Assembly (NCBI RefSeq): GCF_020616335.1
Contig: NZ_CP085051.1
Span: 1,798,001 to 1,862,000, forward strand
Source of the DNA: Corynebacterium uberis
GTDB taxonomy: Bacteria; Actinomycetota; Actinomycetes; Mycobacteriales; Mycobacteriaceae
DNA length: 64,000 nucleotides
Direction of reading: 5' to 3'
The notes under the pieces were generated by a model that did no database searches, was not told the origin of the DNA, and worked only from the letters and a program-made list of their open reading frames with translations. Made by a program: the position numbers and the translations under genes. Positions 1 through 7,490 of this stretch are shown here, one piece after another (positions within the stretch are counted from its first letter, which is position 1; the number at the start of each line of letters is the position of its first letter).

Positions 1-215
1 CAATCTCCAAAGTCTCGCATATCCCTACGGAAGTCTTGCATCAAGACTTCGCGAGTAACCTGATCACTTCCCGCCCTAATTTCGTCAGACACATAGAGAA
101 CATCGGTAACCTTCCGAGCTTTCTCTACCCTTTTTAGATACTGGGCATGAAAGCCCTCAAGGTCCGATTCCCGCGCAAGGAAATAGGTAGTAAAAAGGAG
201 GACATTATCTTTCAT
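1..215 (-). CDS. Hypothetical protein, truncated by the window edge
   Basis: On the minus strand an ATG at 215 is preceded by GGGGAG about 8 nt upstream. The frame stays open for 71 codons to the left edge of the window, so the C-terminus is missing. The product starts MKDNVLLFTTYFLARESD and is charged, with no signal peptide or membrane segment in the visible part. The start lies one base after the stop of the upstream secreted-protein gene, so the two are probably co-transcribed and translationally coupled. I do not recognise the family. Confidence 0.5.
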   Translation of the reverse strand, partial: MKDNVLLFTTYFLARESDLEGFHAQYLKRVEKARKVTDVLYVSDEIRAGSDQVTREVLMQDFRRDMRDFGD

Positions 216-216
216 T

Positions 217-558
217 CTAGACAGGCTCCCCATTTACAGTGAAGGCCCCGGAGTCCCTATACTTCGCCTGAGCATAGCAGTGTCTCTTGTGTACATCATT
301 TCCAAACTTGCCTACATACGCATCAGCATCGGCCTTAGCCTTTTTAACATCCCTGGGATGGTTGCCATACACCAATCCTACAATGGGGTTTCCTGATGCG
401 TTTTTTACTACTTGGCACTTCACCGTATACGTGCCACGTTCGTTTTTTACATCTGCAGCGAAAGCTGGCGCTACTCCGACACATACCAGCGGCAACGCAA
501 CGACGACGGAAGCTACTCTCCGGAAGAGGCTAGTCGTATCAATTGACATTGTTTGCAC
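217..558 (-). CDS. Small secreted protein with two cysteines
   Basis: The 113-residue product has an N-terminal signal peptide: RR charge, a hydrophobic stretch around residues 14-30, and a likely cut after AFA at about residue 34. The exported part is about 79 residues and carries two cysteines (in VKCQVV and HCYAQ) that could form one disulfide. The GTG at 558 is favoured because GGAAGG lies 5-6 nt upstream; an in-frame ATG at 549 is the alternative. It directly precedes the edge-truncated gene. No enzyme motif is visible and I do not recognise the family. GC content looks lower than in the core genes to the right. Confidence 0.6.
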   Translation of the reverse strand: MQTMSIDTTSLFRRVASVVVALPLVCVGVAPAFAADVKNERGTYTVKCQVVKNASGNPIVGLVYGNHPRDVKKAKADADAYVGKFGNDVHKRHCYAQAKYRDSGAFTVNGEPV

Positions 559-696
559 TGCTACCTTCCCGGTTTCACGATCACTCCACGTGACTTTTCC
601 ATGATAACCGGAGCTATCGTCTTGCTAACGCCGCTCCCACCGACGATCAAGCCAACACTCCATGGAAATCCTCGCCCAATCGTGAGACATGGCCGG

Positions 697-1089
697 CTAG
701 CTGCTGTGAGCGGGGGCGTCGCATTGCTCAAAGGAAAAGGAATTGCGCCCGATCCAGCTTTGGTCCACGCTTACCCGGGCCCACTGCCCCGGCGCCATGC
801 ACTCGCTACTGGCCTGTCCGTGCCCAGACACGCTCGCGCGATGCCACTGCGTGTCATGTTTGTACCCAGCCCACGCGCGCCCGGCGTTGGCACCGTAGTC
901 ACGGGCTTGGCCGGGCTCAGCTTCAGAGGTGGCCGGCGTGTTGCCTATGACATGAGTAGCTAAGAGAGCCAACCACACGGCAGCGGCGACAAGCACCGCC
1001 ACCACGGCGATGATGACCCATCGAGCGGTCTTCCTCGGTTGCGCGGTCGCTGCTGCTGATGCGGTTTCAGAGTTTGGGTTCACAGTCAT
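697..1089 (-). CDS. Lactococcin-972-like bacteriocin precursor
   Basis: The product is 130 residues with the ATG at 1089; GAAAGG lies about 9 nt upstream and overlaps the end of the ATPase gene. Residues 1-22 are polar, 24-45 form one hydrophobic segment, and the rest is exported. The exported part has the layout I associate with the lactococcin 972 family: an aromatic-rich stretch (AWAGYKHD), H.ASVSG, then a W and A-rich piece (PGQWARVSV) and a final aromatic patch (NSFSFEQC). It has two cysteines, which is unusual for the family. The ABC ATPase and the immunity-type membrane protein upstream in the same operon are the standard companions of this family, and that context supports the call as much as the sequence does. 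A membrane-anchored small protein of another kind is the alternative. Confidence 0.6.
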   Translation of the reverse strand: MTVNPNSETASAAATAQPRKTARWVIIAVVAVLVAAAVWLALLATHVIGNTPATSEAEPGQARDYGANAGRAWAGYKHDTQWHRASVSGHGQASSECMAPGQWARVSVDQSWIGRNSFSFEQCDAPAHSS

Positions 1090-1091
1090 GA

Positions 1092-1754
1092 TCAGTGCCT
1101 TTCTTCGGGTGGTGTGGTGCAAAAGGTAGAAACGTCAAGCACGGTGTCGCAGTGGTCTACCACCCAGGGGTCGTGGGTGGCAATGACCGCGGTCGCCCCG
1201 GCGCGCGCCCTTAAGCGCACGAGTTCGAGGACGCGGGAGGCGTTGTGCCGATCCAGTGCGGCGGTGGGTTCGTCGGCCAAGATCGCCGAGGGGTCACGCA
1301 GAAGCAGCCGGGCAAGAGCTACGCGCTGCTGCTGACCTCCGGACAGCGCATGGACCACGGAGTTCTCCCGGCCTTCGAGTCCGACGTCGCGCAGCACGGC
1401 GGCGATGTCTCGGTTCCGGGCTGCGCGGGAGCGGAACGCAGGCATGGCCACTCGGAGGTTGTCTGCCACGGACTCATTGTCAATGAGGGCGAAGTCCTGG
1501 AACAGATAGCCCACGTGGTTCCACCGGAATTTCCGCCGCCCCCGGGCGCGCAGGCGGCTCAGCGCCACACCGTCAACGCTGACCTGGCCGGAGTCGGGGA
1601 CATCGATGCCGCCGAGGCAATTGAGGAGTGTGGACTTGCCGCACCCAGACGGCCCTACGAGAGCGGTCAACTGGCCGTGTGGAAACTCGGCGCTGACGCC
1701 ACTCCACACGGTGTCGCCGCCAAAGGATTTGGCCAGGTTGGTCACGGTAATCAT
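1092..1754 (-). CDS. Bacteriocin-associated ABC transporter ATPase
   Basis: This is a 220-residue single nucleotide-binding domain starting MITVTNLAKSFGGD. It has Walker A GPSGCGKST (about residues 33-41), signature LSGGQQQRV and Walker B ILADEPTAALD, and no membrane segment. The ATG at 1754 overlaps the stop of the membrane-protein gene as ATGA and has GAAAGGAC upstream; longer in-frame starts lie inside that gene and are unlikely. The size and layout match the MacB/LolD-like ATPases of lactococcin-972-type immunity or export systems, so it probably energises the membrane partner encoded just upstream. The bacteriocin gene follows after 2 nt. Confidence 0.88.
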   Translation of the reverse strand: MITVTNLAKSFGGDTVWSGVSAEFPHGQLTALVGPSGCGKSTLLNCLGGIDVPDSGQVSVDGVALSRLRARGRRKFRWNHVGYLFQDFALIDNESVADNLRVAMPAFRSRAARNRDIAAVLRDVGLEGRENSVVHALSGGQQQRVALARLLLRDPSAILADEPTAALDRHNASRVLELVRLRARAGATAVIATHDPWVVDHCDTVLDVSTFCTTPPEERH

Positions 1755-3265
1755 CGGTAGTCCTTTCGCAGTGCGTGGCGCGCCATGACGGTGGCGGCCG
1801 CGCAGATGGCGGCCACGACAATGGCACAGGTGGCAACCACTGCCGACGTGGGCACCTGGAGGGCATCCAGGAGGCTTTGGGTAGCACCCCCACGAAATTC
1901 TGGCTGTTGGAAGTGGCGCCAAGCAGCCCCCTTGTGCCAGAAGTACGCCGCCAGGCAGCCAAGGACCACCACGTCGGCGGGCAGGCAACGCACGTAGACG
2001 GCCAGGGGGTTTCTTCCCACCACGTGCACAGCGCGCAGCCTTTGGGCGCGCAACAAAGCCTGCATCATCCCGGAGACGGCCCCGTAGATCAGCGCCATGA
2101 GTCCAGCGAGGCCGGCACCAACGGCGCAGACCATGGTCTGGGTGGCAATCCGGCGGTGGCTGGCGGCCCAGCGGTCAGCGGCCGGGCGGGCCTCGGCGAT
2201 AAACGAGCTCAGCTCTGGGTCCTGGCGCAGGTAGCCAACCGGTTCGGCGCCGACGAACCCCACCGCGCCCTGGGTGATCAGCGCCACCACGTTGCGATCG
2301 CTCAGCCCCCAGGCATCGTCAGGGACCACCACCACGAGGGGCTCTGCGATCACCAACGGGTCCACGTAGTCCATTTCTGGGTTAGCCCTTAAGGTCAGCG
2401 CTTGGTAGTGCTGTGGGCCTGCAACCACGGTGCACGCACGTGCGGCGCACACCGGAGAAAATGCGGCGGCTGCGGCAGGATCCTCCAACGCCCGGGCACT
2501 CGGCCCACCGGGCGGAATGATGAGCAGCGGGCGGGTGGGATCGGCGCTGTCTACCTGGGCGGCCACCGCCGGGTCGAGGAGCTGACGCGCCGCGCTGCGG
2601 CTATAAGTCATGCGTTCCTGGCCTTGTGTGGCCGGGTCGAGGGCGCTGTCTGCGTAGTCGAAGAGCAGCGCGCGGCCCTGGGCGCCGAGTTCTTGGGTGC
2701 GCGCGGCAAGCAGCTGGGTGGTGGGGTTTCCCGGTTCCAGGTCCCGCGCGGCGCTCAGTGCAATGGTGACAATGTCTTCGTGCCCACTCCAGGCGGCCCC
2801 TTCTGCGTCCTGGCGTTGATACTCATGGAGGGCGTTGACTCCGGTGATCATGAATGAGCCCACAGCAATAGCGCACCCGGCGCGCAGGAGCACATCCATG
2901 GCTATTAGCGGTGTTGCCGGCAGCCGGCCTTTGAGCGCTGCGACCAGGTTCCCGCAGCGCAGGGCGGCGATGGTCAGGCCGTGCACGGCGAGGGCGAGCA
3001 CCAGATAGGCCGTGAGCACCGCGGCGAAGGTGGGGGCCAGCGCCGCCACCCGCTGGGGTTCTGTAGCCACACCCAGTACGCACCCGGCCAAGACGATGAG
3101 TGCGATGGGCCGCCACGCGGTCGCGCCGTGGGCTACGCGCAGCTGCCGGACCAGCACGCGCACCATATTGTGGCCGACCAGGCGCGTGACGGCCTCTGCC
3201 TGTGCGCTTAAGACCACGCCAAAGAAGATCAGCGCGGCAACAACAACCACGCTGAGCAGGATCAC
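1751..3265 (-). CDS. Bacteriocin immunity-type membrane protein, C-terminal part
   Basis: The 504-residue product starts at a GTG that overlaps the preceding stop as GTGA. It has about seven hydrophobic segments: one at residues 2-20, a group at about 50-130, and three near the C-terminus (about 375-400, 425-445, 475-495). A large extracytoplasmic loop of about 230 residues lies between the groups. This resembles the permease-like large membrane proteins found with lactococcin-972 bacteriocins (bacteriocin-associated integral membrane protein family), which are usually one chain of about 650-700 residues. Together with the 175-residue product just upstream it makes up that length, so it looks like the C-terminal three quarters of a split protein. 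The ATPase partner follows with an ATGA overlap. Confidence 0.7.
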   Translation of the reverse strand: MILLSVVVVAALIFFGVVLSAQAEAVTRLVGHNMVRVLVRQLRVAHGATAWRPIALIVLAGCVLGVATEPQRVAALAPTFAAVLTAYLVLALAVHGLTIAALRCGNLVAALKGRLPATPLIAMDVLLRAGCAIAVGSFMITGVNALHEYQRQDAEGAAWSGHEDIVTIALSAARDLEPGNPTTQLLAARTQELGAQGRALLFDYADSALDPATQGQERMTYSRSAARQLLDPAVAAQVDSADPTRPLLIIPPGGPSARALEDPAAAAAFSPVCAARACTVVAGPQHYQALTLRANPEMDYVDPLVIAEPLVVVVPDDAWGLSDRNVVALITQGAVGFVGAEPVGYLRQDPELSSFIAEARPAADRWAASHRRIATQTMVCAVGAGLAGLMALIYGAVSGMMQALLRAQRLRAVHVVGRNPLAVYVRCLPADVVVLGCLAAYFWHKGAAWRHFQQPEFRGGATQSLLDALQVPTSAVVATCAIVVAAICAAATVMARHALRKDYR

Positions 3266-3789
3266 CCCATGAATGTGGGGTTGCTCAGGAAGTATTGGAC
3301 TTTCTGCGCAGGGAAGGAACGATGGGTGACCCCGTGGGCGTCGAGAAGCGCGACGATCTCCGCCTGCATCTGCCCATCGCCCGAGAAGTAGTACAGCGCC
3401 CTGGAGTCTGCTTCTGGGTAGTCAGCGAGGGGGTGCACCGTGACCGCCCCGTAGCGGCTGAGCGCCGGGTAACCGTGGGCGAGCCACCGGTGTCCCTGCC
3501 CGGAGTCTGCCAGGTAGACATCGCGCCCGTGGGTCCCGGAGAGCTCGGTGTAGAACAGGGCGTGGTGGCGCTCAGCGGTGGCCGCAAGCTCAGCGCGCAG
3601 GCCGGCGTCATCGCCGTTCGTTGGGGTAGTTAGCGTTTGGACGTTTCCGGTGGTGCCGTGCAGGATTTCCGCTTCGACGCTGGCGTGGCCCCAGTAGGTA
3701 ACAAGCAGGGCGCTCAAGACAAGGACGAGCGCCCCGCCGCGCAGGAGGACCCAGCCCCCGCTGCGCGGGTGCCGCGGGGCGGCACGCAA
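3262..3789 (-). CDS. Bacteriocin immunity-type membrane protein, N-terminal part
   Basis: The frame gives 175 residues from a TTG at 3789, with one membrane segment (about residues 14-32) and then an extracytoplasmic domain ending YFLSNPTFMG. It ends in a GTGA overlap with the 504-residue partner; a -1 slip on the GGGG before the stop would fuse the two. The TTG has no ribosome site. An ATG at 3808 has GGATGAG upstream but is 19 nt from the TTG, so it is out of frame. One extra CA unit in the (CA)5 tract between them, or one T fewer in the T5 run, would bring it into frame. The gene is therefore either off, phase-variable, or affected by a sequencing slip. It is the first gene of the bacteriocin operon. 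Confidence 0.6.
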   Translation of the reverse strand: MRAAPRHPRSGGWVLLRGGALVLVLSALLVTYWGHASVEAEILHGTTGNVQTLTTPTNGDDAGLRAELAATAERHHALFYTELSGTHGRDVYLADSGQGHRWLAHGYPALSRYGAVTVHPLADYPEADSRALYYFSGDGQMQAEIVALLDAHGVTHRSFPAQKVQYFLSNPTFMG

Positions 3790-3803
3790 AAACGTGTGTG
3801 TGT
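3788..3803. repeat. Simple-sequence tract at the start of the immunity gene
   Basis: On the plus strand five A are followed by C and then (GT)5, at 3788-3803. In the minus gene this reads as (CA)5 then G and T5, two to six codons after the ATG at 3808. The tract lies exactly where the two candidate frames must be joined. Confidence 0.8.
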
Positions 3804-3945
3804 TTCATCCGGTCTCATCCGGTCGTGGACAACAGACGAAAGTGCAGTTAAGCCCAACCTTATGACACGAGCGCCGTCAATGCCGCCCCACACTCCCGCT
3901 TATAGGTGATATTTATGCTCCGTTTCTGCGTTCCCCGCCCACTGC

Positions 3946-3951
3946 TACCCT
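3946..3951 (+). promoter_or_regulatory. -10 element of the peptide-transporter operon (leaderless)
   Basis: TACCCT ends 7 nt before the ATG at 3959, and no Shine-Dalgarno sequence lies between. That spacing puts the transcription start at or next to the A of the ATG, so the mRNA is probably leaderless. The same hexamer precedes the genes at 12918 and 27122. Confidence 0.5.
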
Positions 3952-3958
3952 AAAACCC

Positions 3959-5641
3959 ATGAACGTGTGGCCCTGCGCTCGGCAGGATTCCGCTGCCGCG
4001 CCGGGGCACATGCCTCAAGGCGCACGCCCGGCGCAGCCCCGCCCAGCGCGCCCCCACCCGGCGCGATCCCTATCAGCACTGGCAGCACTATCTTTAGCGG
4101 CGGCGCTCGCGGTGAGCGGGTGCGCGGCGGGGTCGACGGGGGCGTCGATAAGCGGGGAGACCACCGTGGCGCCCGCGGAGGCGGGAGTTCGGCTGGCGGT
4201 GACGGGCGCGCCGGCGTCGCTGGATTTCACCACCACCTCCGGGGTGGCCATTCCCAAGGCGGTGATGGGCAATGTCTATGAGACGCTGGTGCGCATTGAT
4301 GCGCAGGGGCAGATTCAGCCCTGGCTGGCCACCAGCTGGGACACCAGCGCCGACGCCACCACCTATACCTTTCACCTGCGCGAGGGGGTGCGCTTTAGCA
4401 ACGGGGACCCTTTCGATGCGGCCTCGGCGAAGTTCTCCCTCGACAGGGTGCGCTCCCAGGCGTGGACCAATGGGCTCAAAGCCCAGCTGGATGTCATCGA
4501 CCACGTCACCGTGCTCGACCCGCACACGCTGCGCGTCCAGCTCACGCAGCGCTCCACCACGTGGCTGTGGTCGCTGGGCACCCTCGTGGGCGCGATGATG
4601 ACCCCCGGCGGCATCGATGACCTGGCCAGCAACCCGGTGGGCACCGGGCCTTTTACTGTGCAACGCTGGGTGCCGGGCCGCGCCCTGGTCTACCGCGCTA
4701 ACCCCACTTATTGGGGCACTGCCCCGGGCAGCCCCACCGTCACGGTGCGCTATTTTCCGGACGGCGTGTCCGCCACCAATGCCCTAGAGTCCGGCGATGT
4801 GGATGTGGTGTGGGGGATCCAGTCCCCGGAGCTGCTGGATAAGTTGCGCGCCAAGGACACGCACACGGTGCAGGTGGGCACTACCAACGGCGAGTTTTTG
4901 CTCACCATGAATCACCGCCGGGCTCCTTTTTCTGATGTGCGCGTGCGCCGCGCCGTCATGCACGCCGTGGACCGCCAGGCGATCATCGATACGGTGTGGT
5001 CCGGCTACGGCGTGGATACCGGCGGAGTACCGGTCCCGCCCAGCGACCCCTGGTACTCCCCGTCCACCCGCTACCCCTTCGACCCGCAGCGCGCCCGCGA
5101 CCTGCTAGAAGAGGCCGGCTTTGCCACCGATGGCACCGACGCCCGCCTGGCGGTGACCATCACCGTGCCCTCCCTGCCCTACGCCCAAGACGCCGCGGAG
5201 CTCATCTTTTCTCAGCTGCGCGATGTGGGCTTCCAGGTCCGCCTGGCCTCCGCGGAGTTCCCGGCGGTCTGGCTCGCCCAGGTGCTCAAGGGCCATGACT
5301 ATGACATGTCCTTAATCTCCCACGATGAGCCGCGCGACATTCCCACCATCTTTGGCAACCCGGACTACTACCTGGGCTATGACTCGCCGCGCACCCGCGC
5401 CTTGCTTGCCGACGCCGCCTCCGGCACCGCCGAGCACGCCCCGCAGGCGATGGCACGGGCAGTCGATTCCATCATGGATGACGCCGCGGCGGACACCCTG
5501 ATGAACGTGGCCAACATCGTGGTCTCCGACCCCCACATCGCTGGCATCGACCCCAACATGGTCACCGATTCCCTACCGCTGCCGGCGCTGCACCGCCGTA
5601 CCGATACCCCGCCCACGGCACACGAGGAGGCACGCTCATGA
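3959..5641 (+). CDS. Peptide/nickel ABC transporter substrate-binding lipoprotein
   Basis: The 560-residue family-5 extracytoplasmic solute-binding protein (DppA/OppA/NikA type) captures peptides or similar ligands for import. An unusually long 35-residue Pro/Arg-rich lead precedes the hydrophobic stretch, and the lipobox AVSGC places the lipidated cysteine at residue 55. The mature part has the family pattern: YETLV, then W.TS.D..TYTFHLREGVRFSNGDPFDA at about residues 120-155, and a C-terminal lobe with the binding cleft. The ATG at 3959 is chosen because a -10 element ends 7 nt upstream; the ATG at 4010 would shorten the lead. Two permeases and a fused ATPase follow with 1-4 nt overlaps. 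One copy of the iterated 13-mer lies just after the lipobox. The ligand cannot be told from sequence. Confidence 0.9.
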   Translation: MNVWPCARQDSAAAPGHMPQGARPAQPRPARPHPARSLSALAALSLAAALAVSGCAAGSTGASISGETTVAPAEAGVRLAVTGAPASLDFTTTSGVAIPKAVMGNVYETLVRIDAQGQIQPWLATSWDTSADATTYTFHLREGVRFSNGDPFDAASAKFSLDRVRSQAWTNGLKAQLDVIDHVTVLDPHTLRVQLTQRSTTWLWSLGTLVGAMMTPGGIDDLASNPVGTGPFTVQRWVPGRALVYRANPTYWGTAPGSPTVTVRYFPDGVSATNALESGDVDVVWGIQSPELLDKLRAKDTHTVQVGTTNGEFLLTMNHRRAPFSDVRVRRAVMHAVDRQAIIDTVWSGYGVDTGGVPVPPSDPWYSPSTRYPFDPQRARDLLEEAGFATDGTDARLAVTITVPSLPYAQDAAELIFSQLRDVGFQVRLASAEFPAVWLAQVLKGHDYDMSLISHDEPRDIPTIFGNPDYYLGYDSPRTRALLADAASGTAEHAPQAMARAVDSIMDDAAADTLMNVANIVVSDPHIAGIDPNMVTDSLPLPALHRRTDTPPTAHEEARS

Positions 5642-6648
5642 CCCGCGGACTCGCGCGGGTGGCCGCCCGCTTCCTGGTGCTACTGACCGCCGCCAGCGTG
5701 GTCATCTTTGTGCTACTGCGCGCCATTCCCGGCAACCCGGCGGAAGTGGCCCTAGGGGTCAGCGCCACCCCAGACAACGTCGCGGCACTATCAGCACAGC
5801 TGGGGCTCGACCGGCCCCTGCTGGTGCAATACGGCGAATGGATCGGCGGGCTACTGCGCGGCGACTGCGGGACGTCTCTGACCACCGGCCAGCCGATCAC
5901 CCCCGTACTCGTCGACCGCGCCCAGGTCTCCGCCATCCTGTGCGGCACCGCCATGGCGGCCTCCCTGCTCATTGCGGTGCCGCTGGGCATCCTCGCTGCC
6001 GGGGCAACCCGCAGGCTGGGCGGGGGCGGGTCCCCTGGTTATCCCGGCTCTCCCGGCTCTCCCGGCTGGCTGGCCAGCGCGATCAGTGCCACCTCGCACG
6101 TGGGCATTGCCGTCCCCAGCTTCCTGGTGGGCGTGGGCCTGGTGGCTTTGTTTGCGGTACACCTGGGCTGGCTTCCGGCCAACGGGTGGGTGCCGCCCCA
6201 GGTGGATTTTGGGGCTTTCATCCGCCGGCTCATCCTCCCGGTGGCGGCGCTCACGGCCGTGCAGGCGGCGATTCTCACCCGCTATGTGCGCTCGGAGATC
6301 GTGGAGGTGACCAGCCAGGATTTCCTGCGCACGGCCCTGGCGGTGGGGCATTCGCCGGCCGGGGCACTGCGCCGCCACGGGCTGCGCAACGCGGCCATTC
6401 CGGTGCTCACCGTCACGGGCTTGCAGCTGGCATCGCTGTTGGTCGGCGCGGTGGTCATTGAGCGCGTCTTCGTGCTGCCCGGGTTGGGCACCATGCTGCT
6501 CGAGGCGGTCTCCGGCCGGGATCTGCTCACCGTCCAGGCGGTGGTCATGGTGCTGGTGGTGGCCACGCTTGCGGTCAACCTGGTCGTTGATGTGGTCACC
6601 ACAATCATTGATCCGCGGCTGCGCACGCGCCGCCAAGGAGGGCGCTGA
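5638..6648 (+). CDS. Peptide ABC transporter permease, DppB/OppB type
   Basis: The 336-residue inner-membrane permease begins with the family's typical N-terminal helix and LLRAIPGNPAEVALG segment. It has about six membrane helices and the cytoplasmic EAA-like loop (around DFLRTALAVGHSPAGALRRHGLRNA) that contacts the ATPase. A Gly/Pro/Ser-rich insertion (SPGYPGSPGSPG) near residue 135 is not usual. It overlaps the binding-protein gene by ATGA and the next permease by TGATG. It forms the channel with the following gene. Confidence 0.92.
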   Translation: MTRGLARVAARFLVLLTAASVVIFVLLRAIPGNPAEVALGVSATPDNVAALSAQLGLDRPLLVQYGEWIGGLLRGDCGTSLTTGQPITPVLVDRAQVSAILCGTAMAASLLIAVPLGILAAGATRRLGGGGSPGYPGSPGSPGWLASAISATSHVGIAVPSFLVGVGLVALFAVHLGWLPANGWVPPQVDFGAFIRRLILPVAALTAVQAAILTRYVRSEIVEVTSQDFLRTALAVGHSPAGALRRHGLRNAAIPVLTVTGLQLASLLVGAVVIERVFVLPGLGTMLLEAVSGRDLLTVQAVVMVLVVATLAVNLVVDVVTTIIDPRLRTRRQGGR

Positions 6649-7490
6649 TGAGCACGCTGCACATGCCGGCCTGGGTGCGCCGGATGCCGGCGTCCGGATG
6701 GGCCGGGGCTCTCATTGTTGCCATGGTCATCGCCGCTGCCGCAGTATCACTGGTGTGGACGCCGGCCGATCCTTTGCATGCTGAGCCCGCCGCCCGCCTG
6801 GCCGGCCCCAGCCTGGAGCATGTGTTGGGCACGGATCGCTTCGGCCGCGACGTCGCCTCCCGGATCATGGCGGGTTCGCGCATCACGCTGTTTGTGGGCT
6901 TAGTCTCGGTGGGCGTGTCTGCCCTGGTTGGGGTGCCGCTGGGTTTGTGGGCGGGGCTGCGTCGTGGCTGGGCGGAGCGCCTGGCCATGCGGGGTGCGGA
7001 CCTGCTCATGGCCTTTCCTGCCTTGTTGCTGGCCATCGTGTCTACGGCGGTGTGTGGGGCGTCGACAGCCGCGGCGATGCTGGCCATTGGGGTCGCCGGG
7101 ATTCCGGGGTTCGTGCGCGTCACCCGGGCGGCGGCTGCGCGCGTGGCCACGCAGGACTATATTGCCGCGGCGCGCCTGTGCGGTCACGGCTGGGCGCGCA
7201 TTGCCGCACGCCACGTGCTGCCCAATATCGCCTCGACGATCATCGTGCAGGCCTCCGTAGGCTTCGCCCTGGCCGTGCTTGCCGAGGCCGGCCTGAGCTT
7301 CTTAGGCCTGGGTACCCCGCCGCCGGATCCCTCCTGGGGGCGCATGCTGCAGGCGGCGCAGGCCTCGCTGAGCTCCGCCCCACAGCTGGCCCTGTGGCCA
7401 GGCTTGGCCATCGCGGTGACAGTAATGGGCTTTAACCTGCTCGGCGACGGCTTGCGCGACGCCTTCGACCCAAAGGGGGTGCGCCCATGA
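6648..7490 (+). CDS. Peptide ABC transporter permease, DppC/OppC type
   Basis: The 280-residue second permease has the hallmark LGTDRFGRDVASRIMAGSR near residue 60, about six helices, and an EAA loop around DYIAAARLCGHGWARIAARHVLPN. The C-terminal LSFLGLGTPPPDPSWGRML is characteristic of the DppC subfamily. It overlaps both neighbours in the operon (TGATG before, ATGA after) and pairs with the upstream permease to form the membrane pore. Confidence 0.93.
   Translation: MSTLHMPAWVRRMPASGWAGALIVAMVIAAAAVSLVWTPADPLHAEPAARLAGPSLEHVLGTDRFGRDVASRIMAGSRITLFVGLVSVGVSALVGVPLGLWAGLRRGWAERLAMRGADLLMAFPALLLAIVSTAVCGASTAAAMLAIGVAGIPGFVRVTRAAAARVATQDYIAAARLCGHGWARIAARHVLPNIASTIIVQASVGFALAVLAEAGLSFLGLGTPPPDPSWGRMLQAAQASLSSAPQLALWPGLAIAVTVMGFNLLGDGLRDAFDPKGVRP

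Noticed and set aside
1755..1988. Longer N-terminus for the bacteriocin ATPase
   Set aside because: The extra residues are Pro/Gly/Arg/Cys noise inside the membrane-protein gene, and the ATG at 1754 has an ATGA overlap and a ribosome site.
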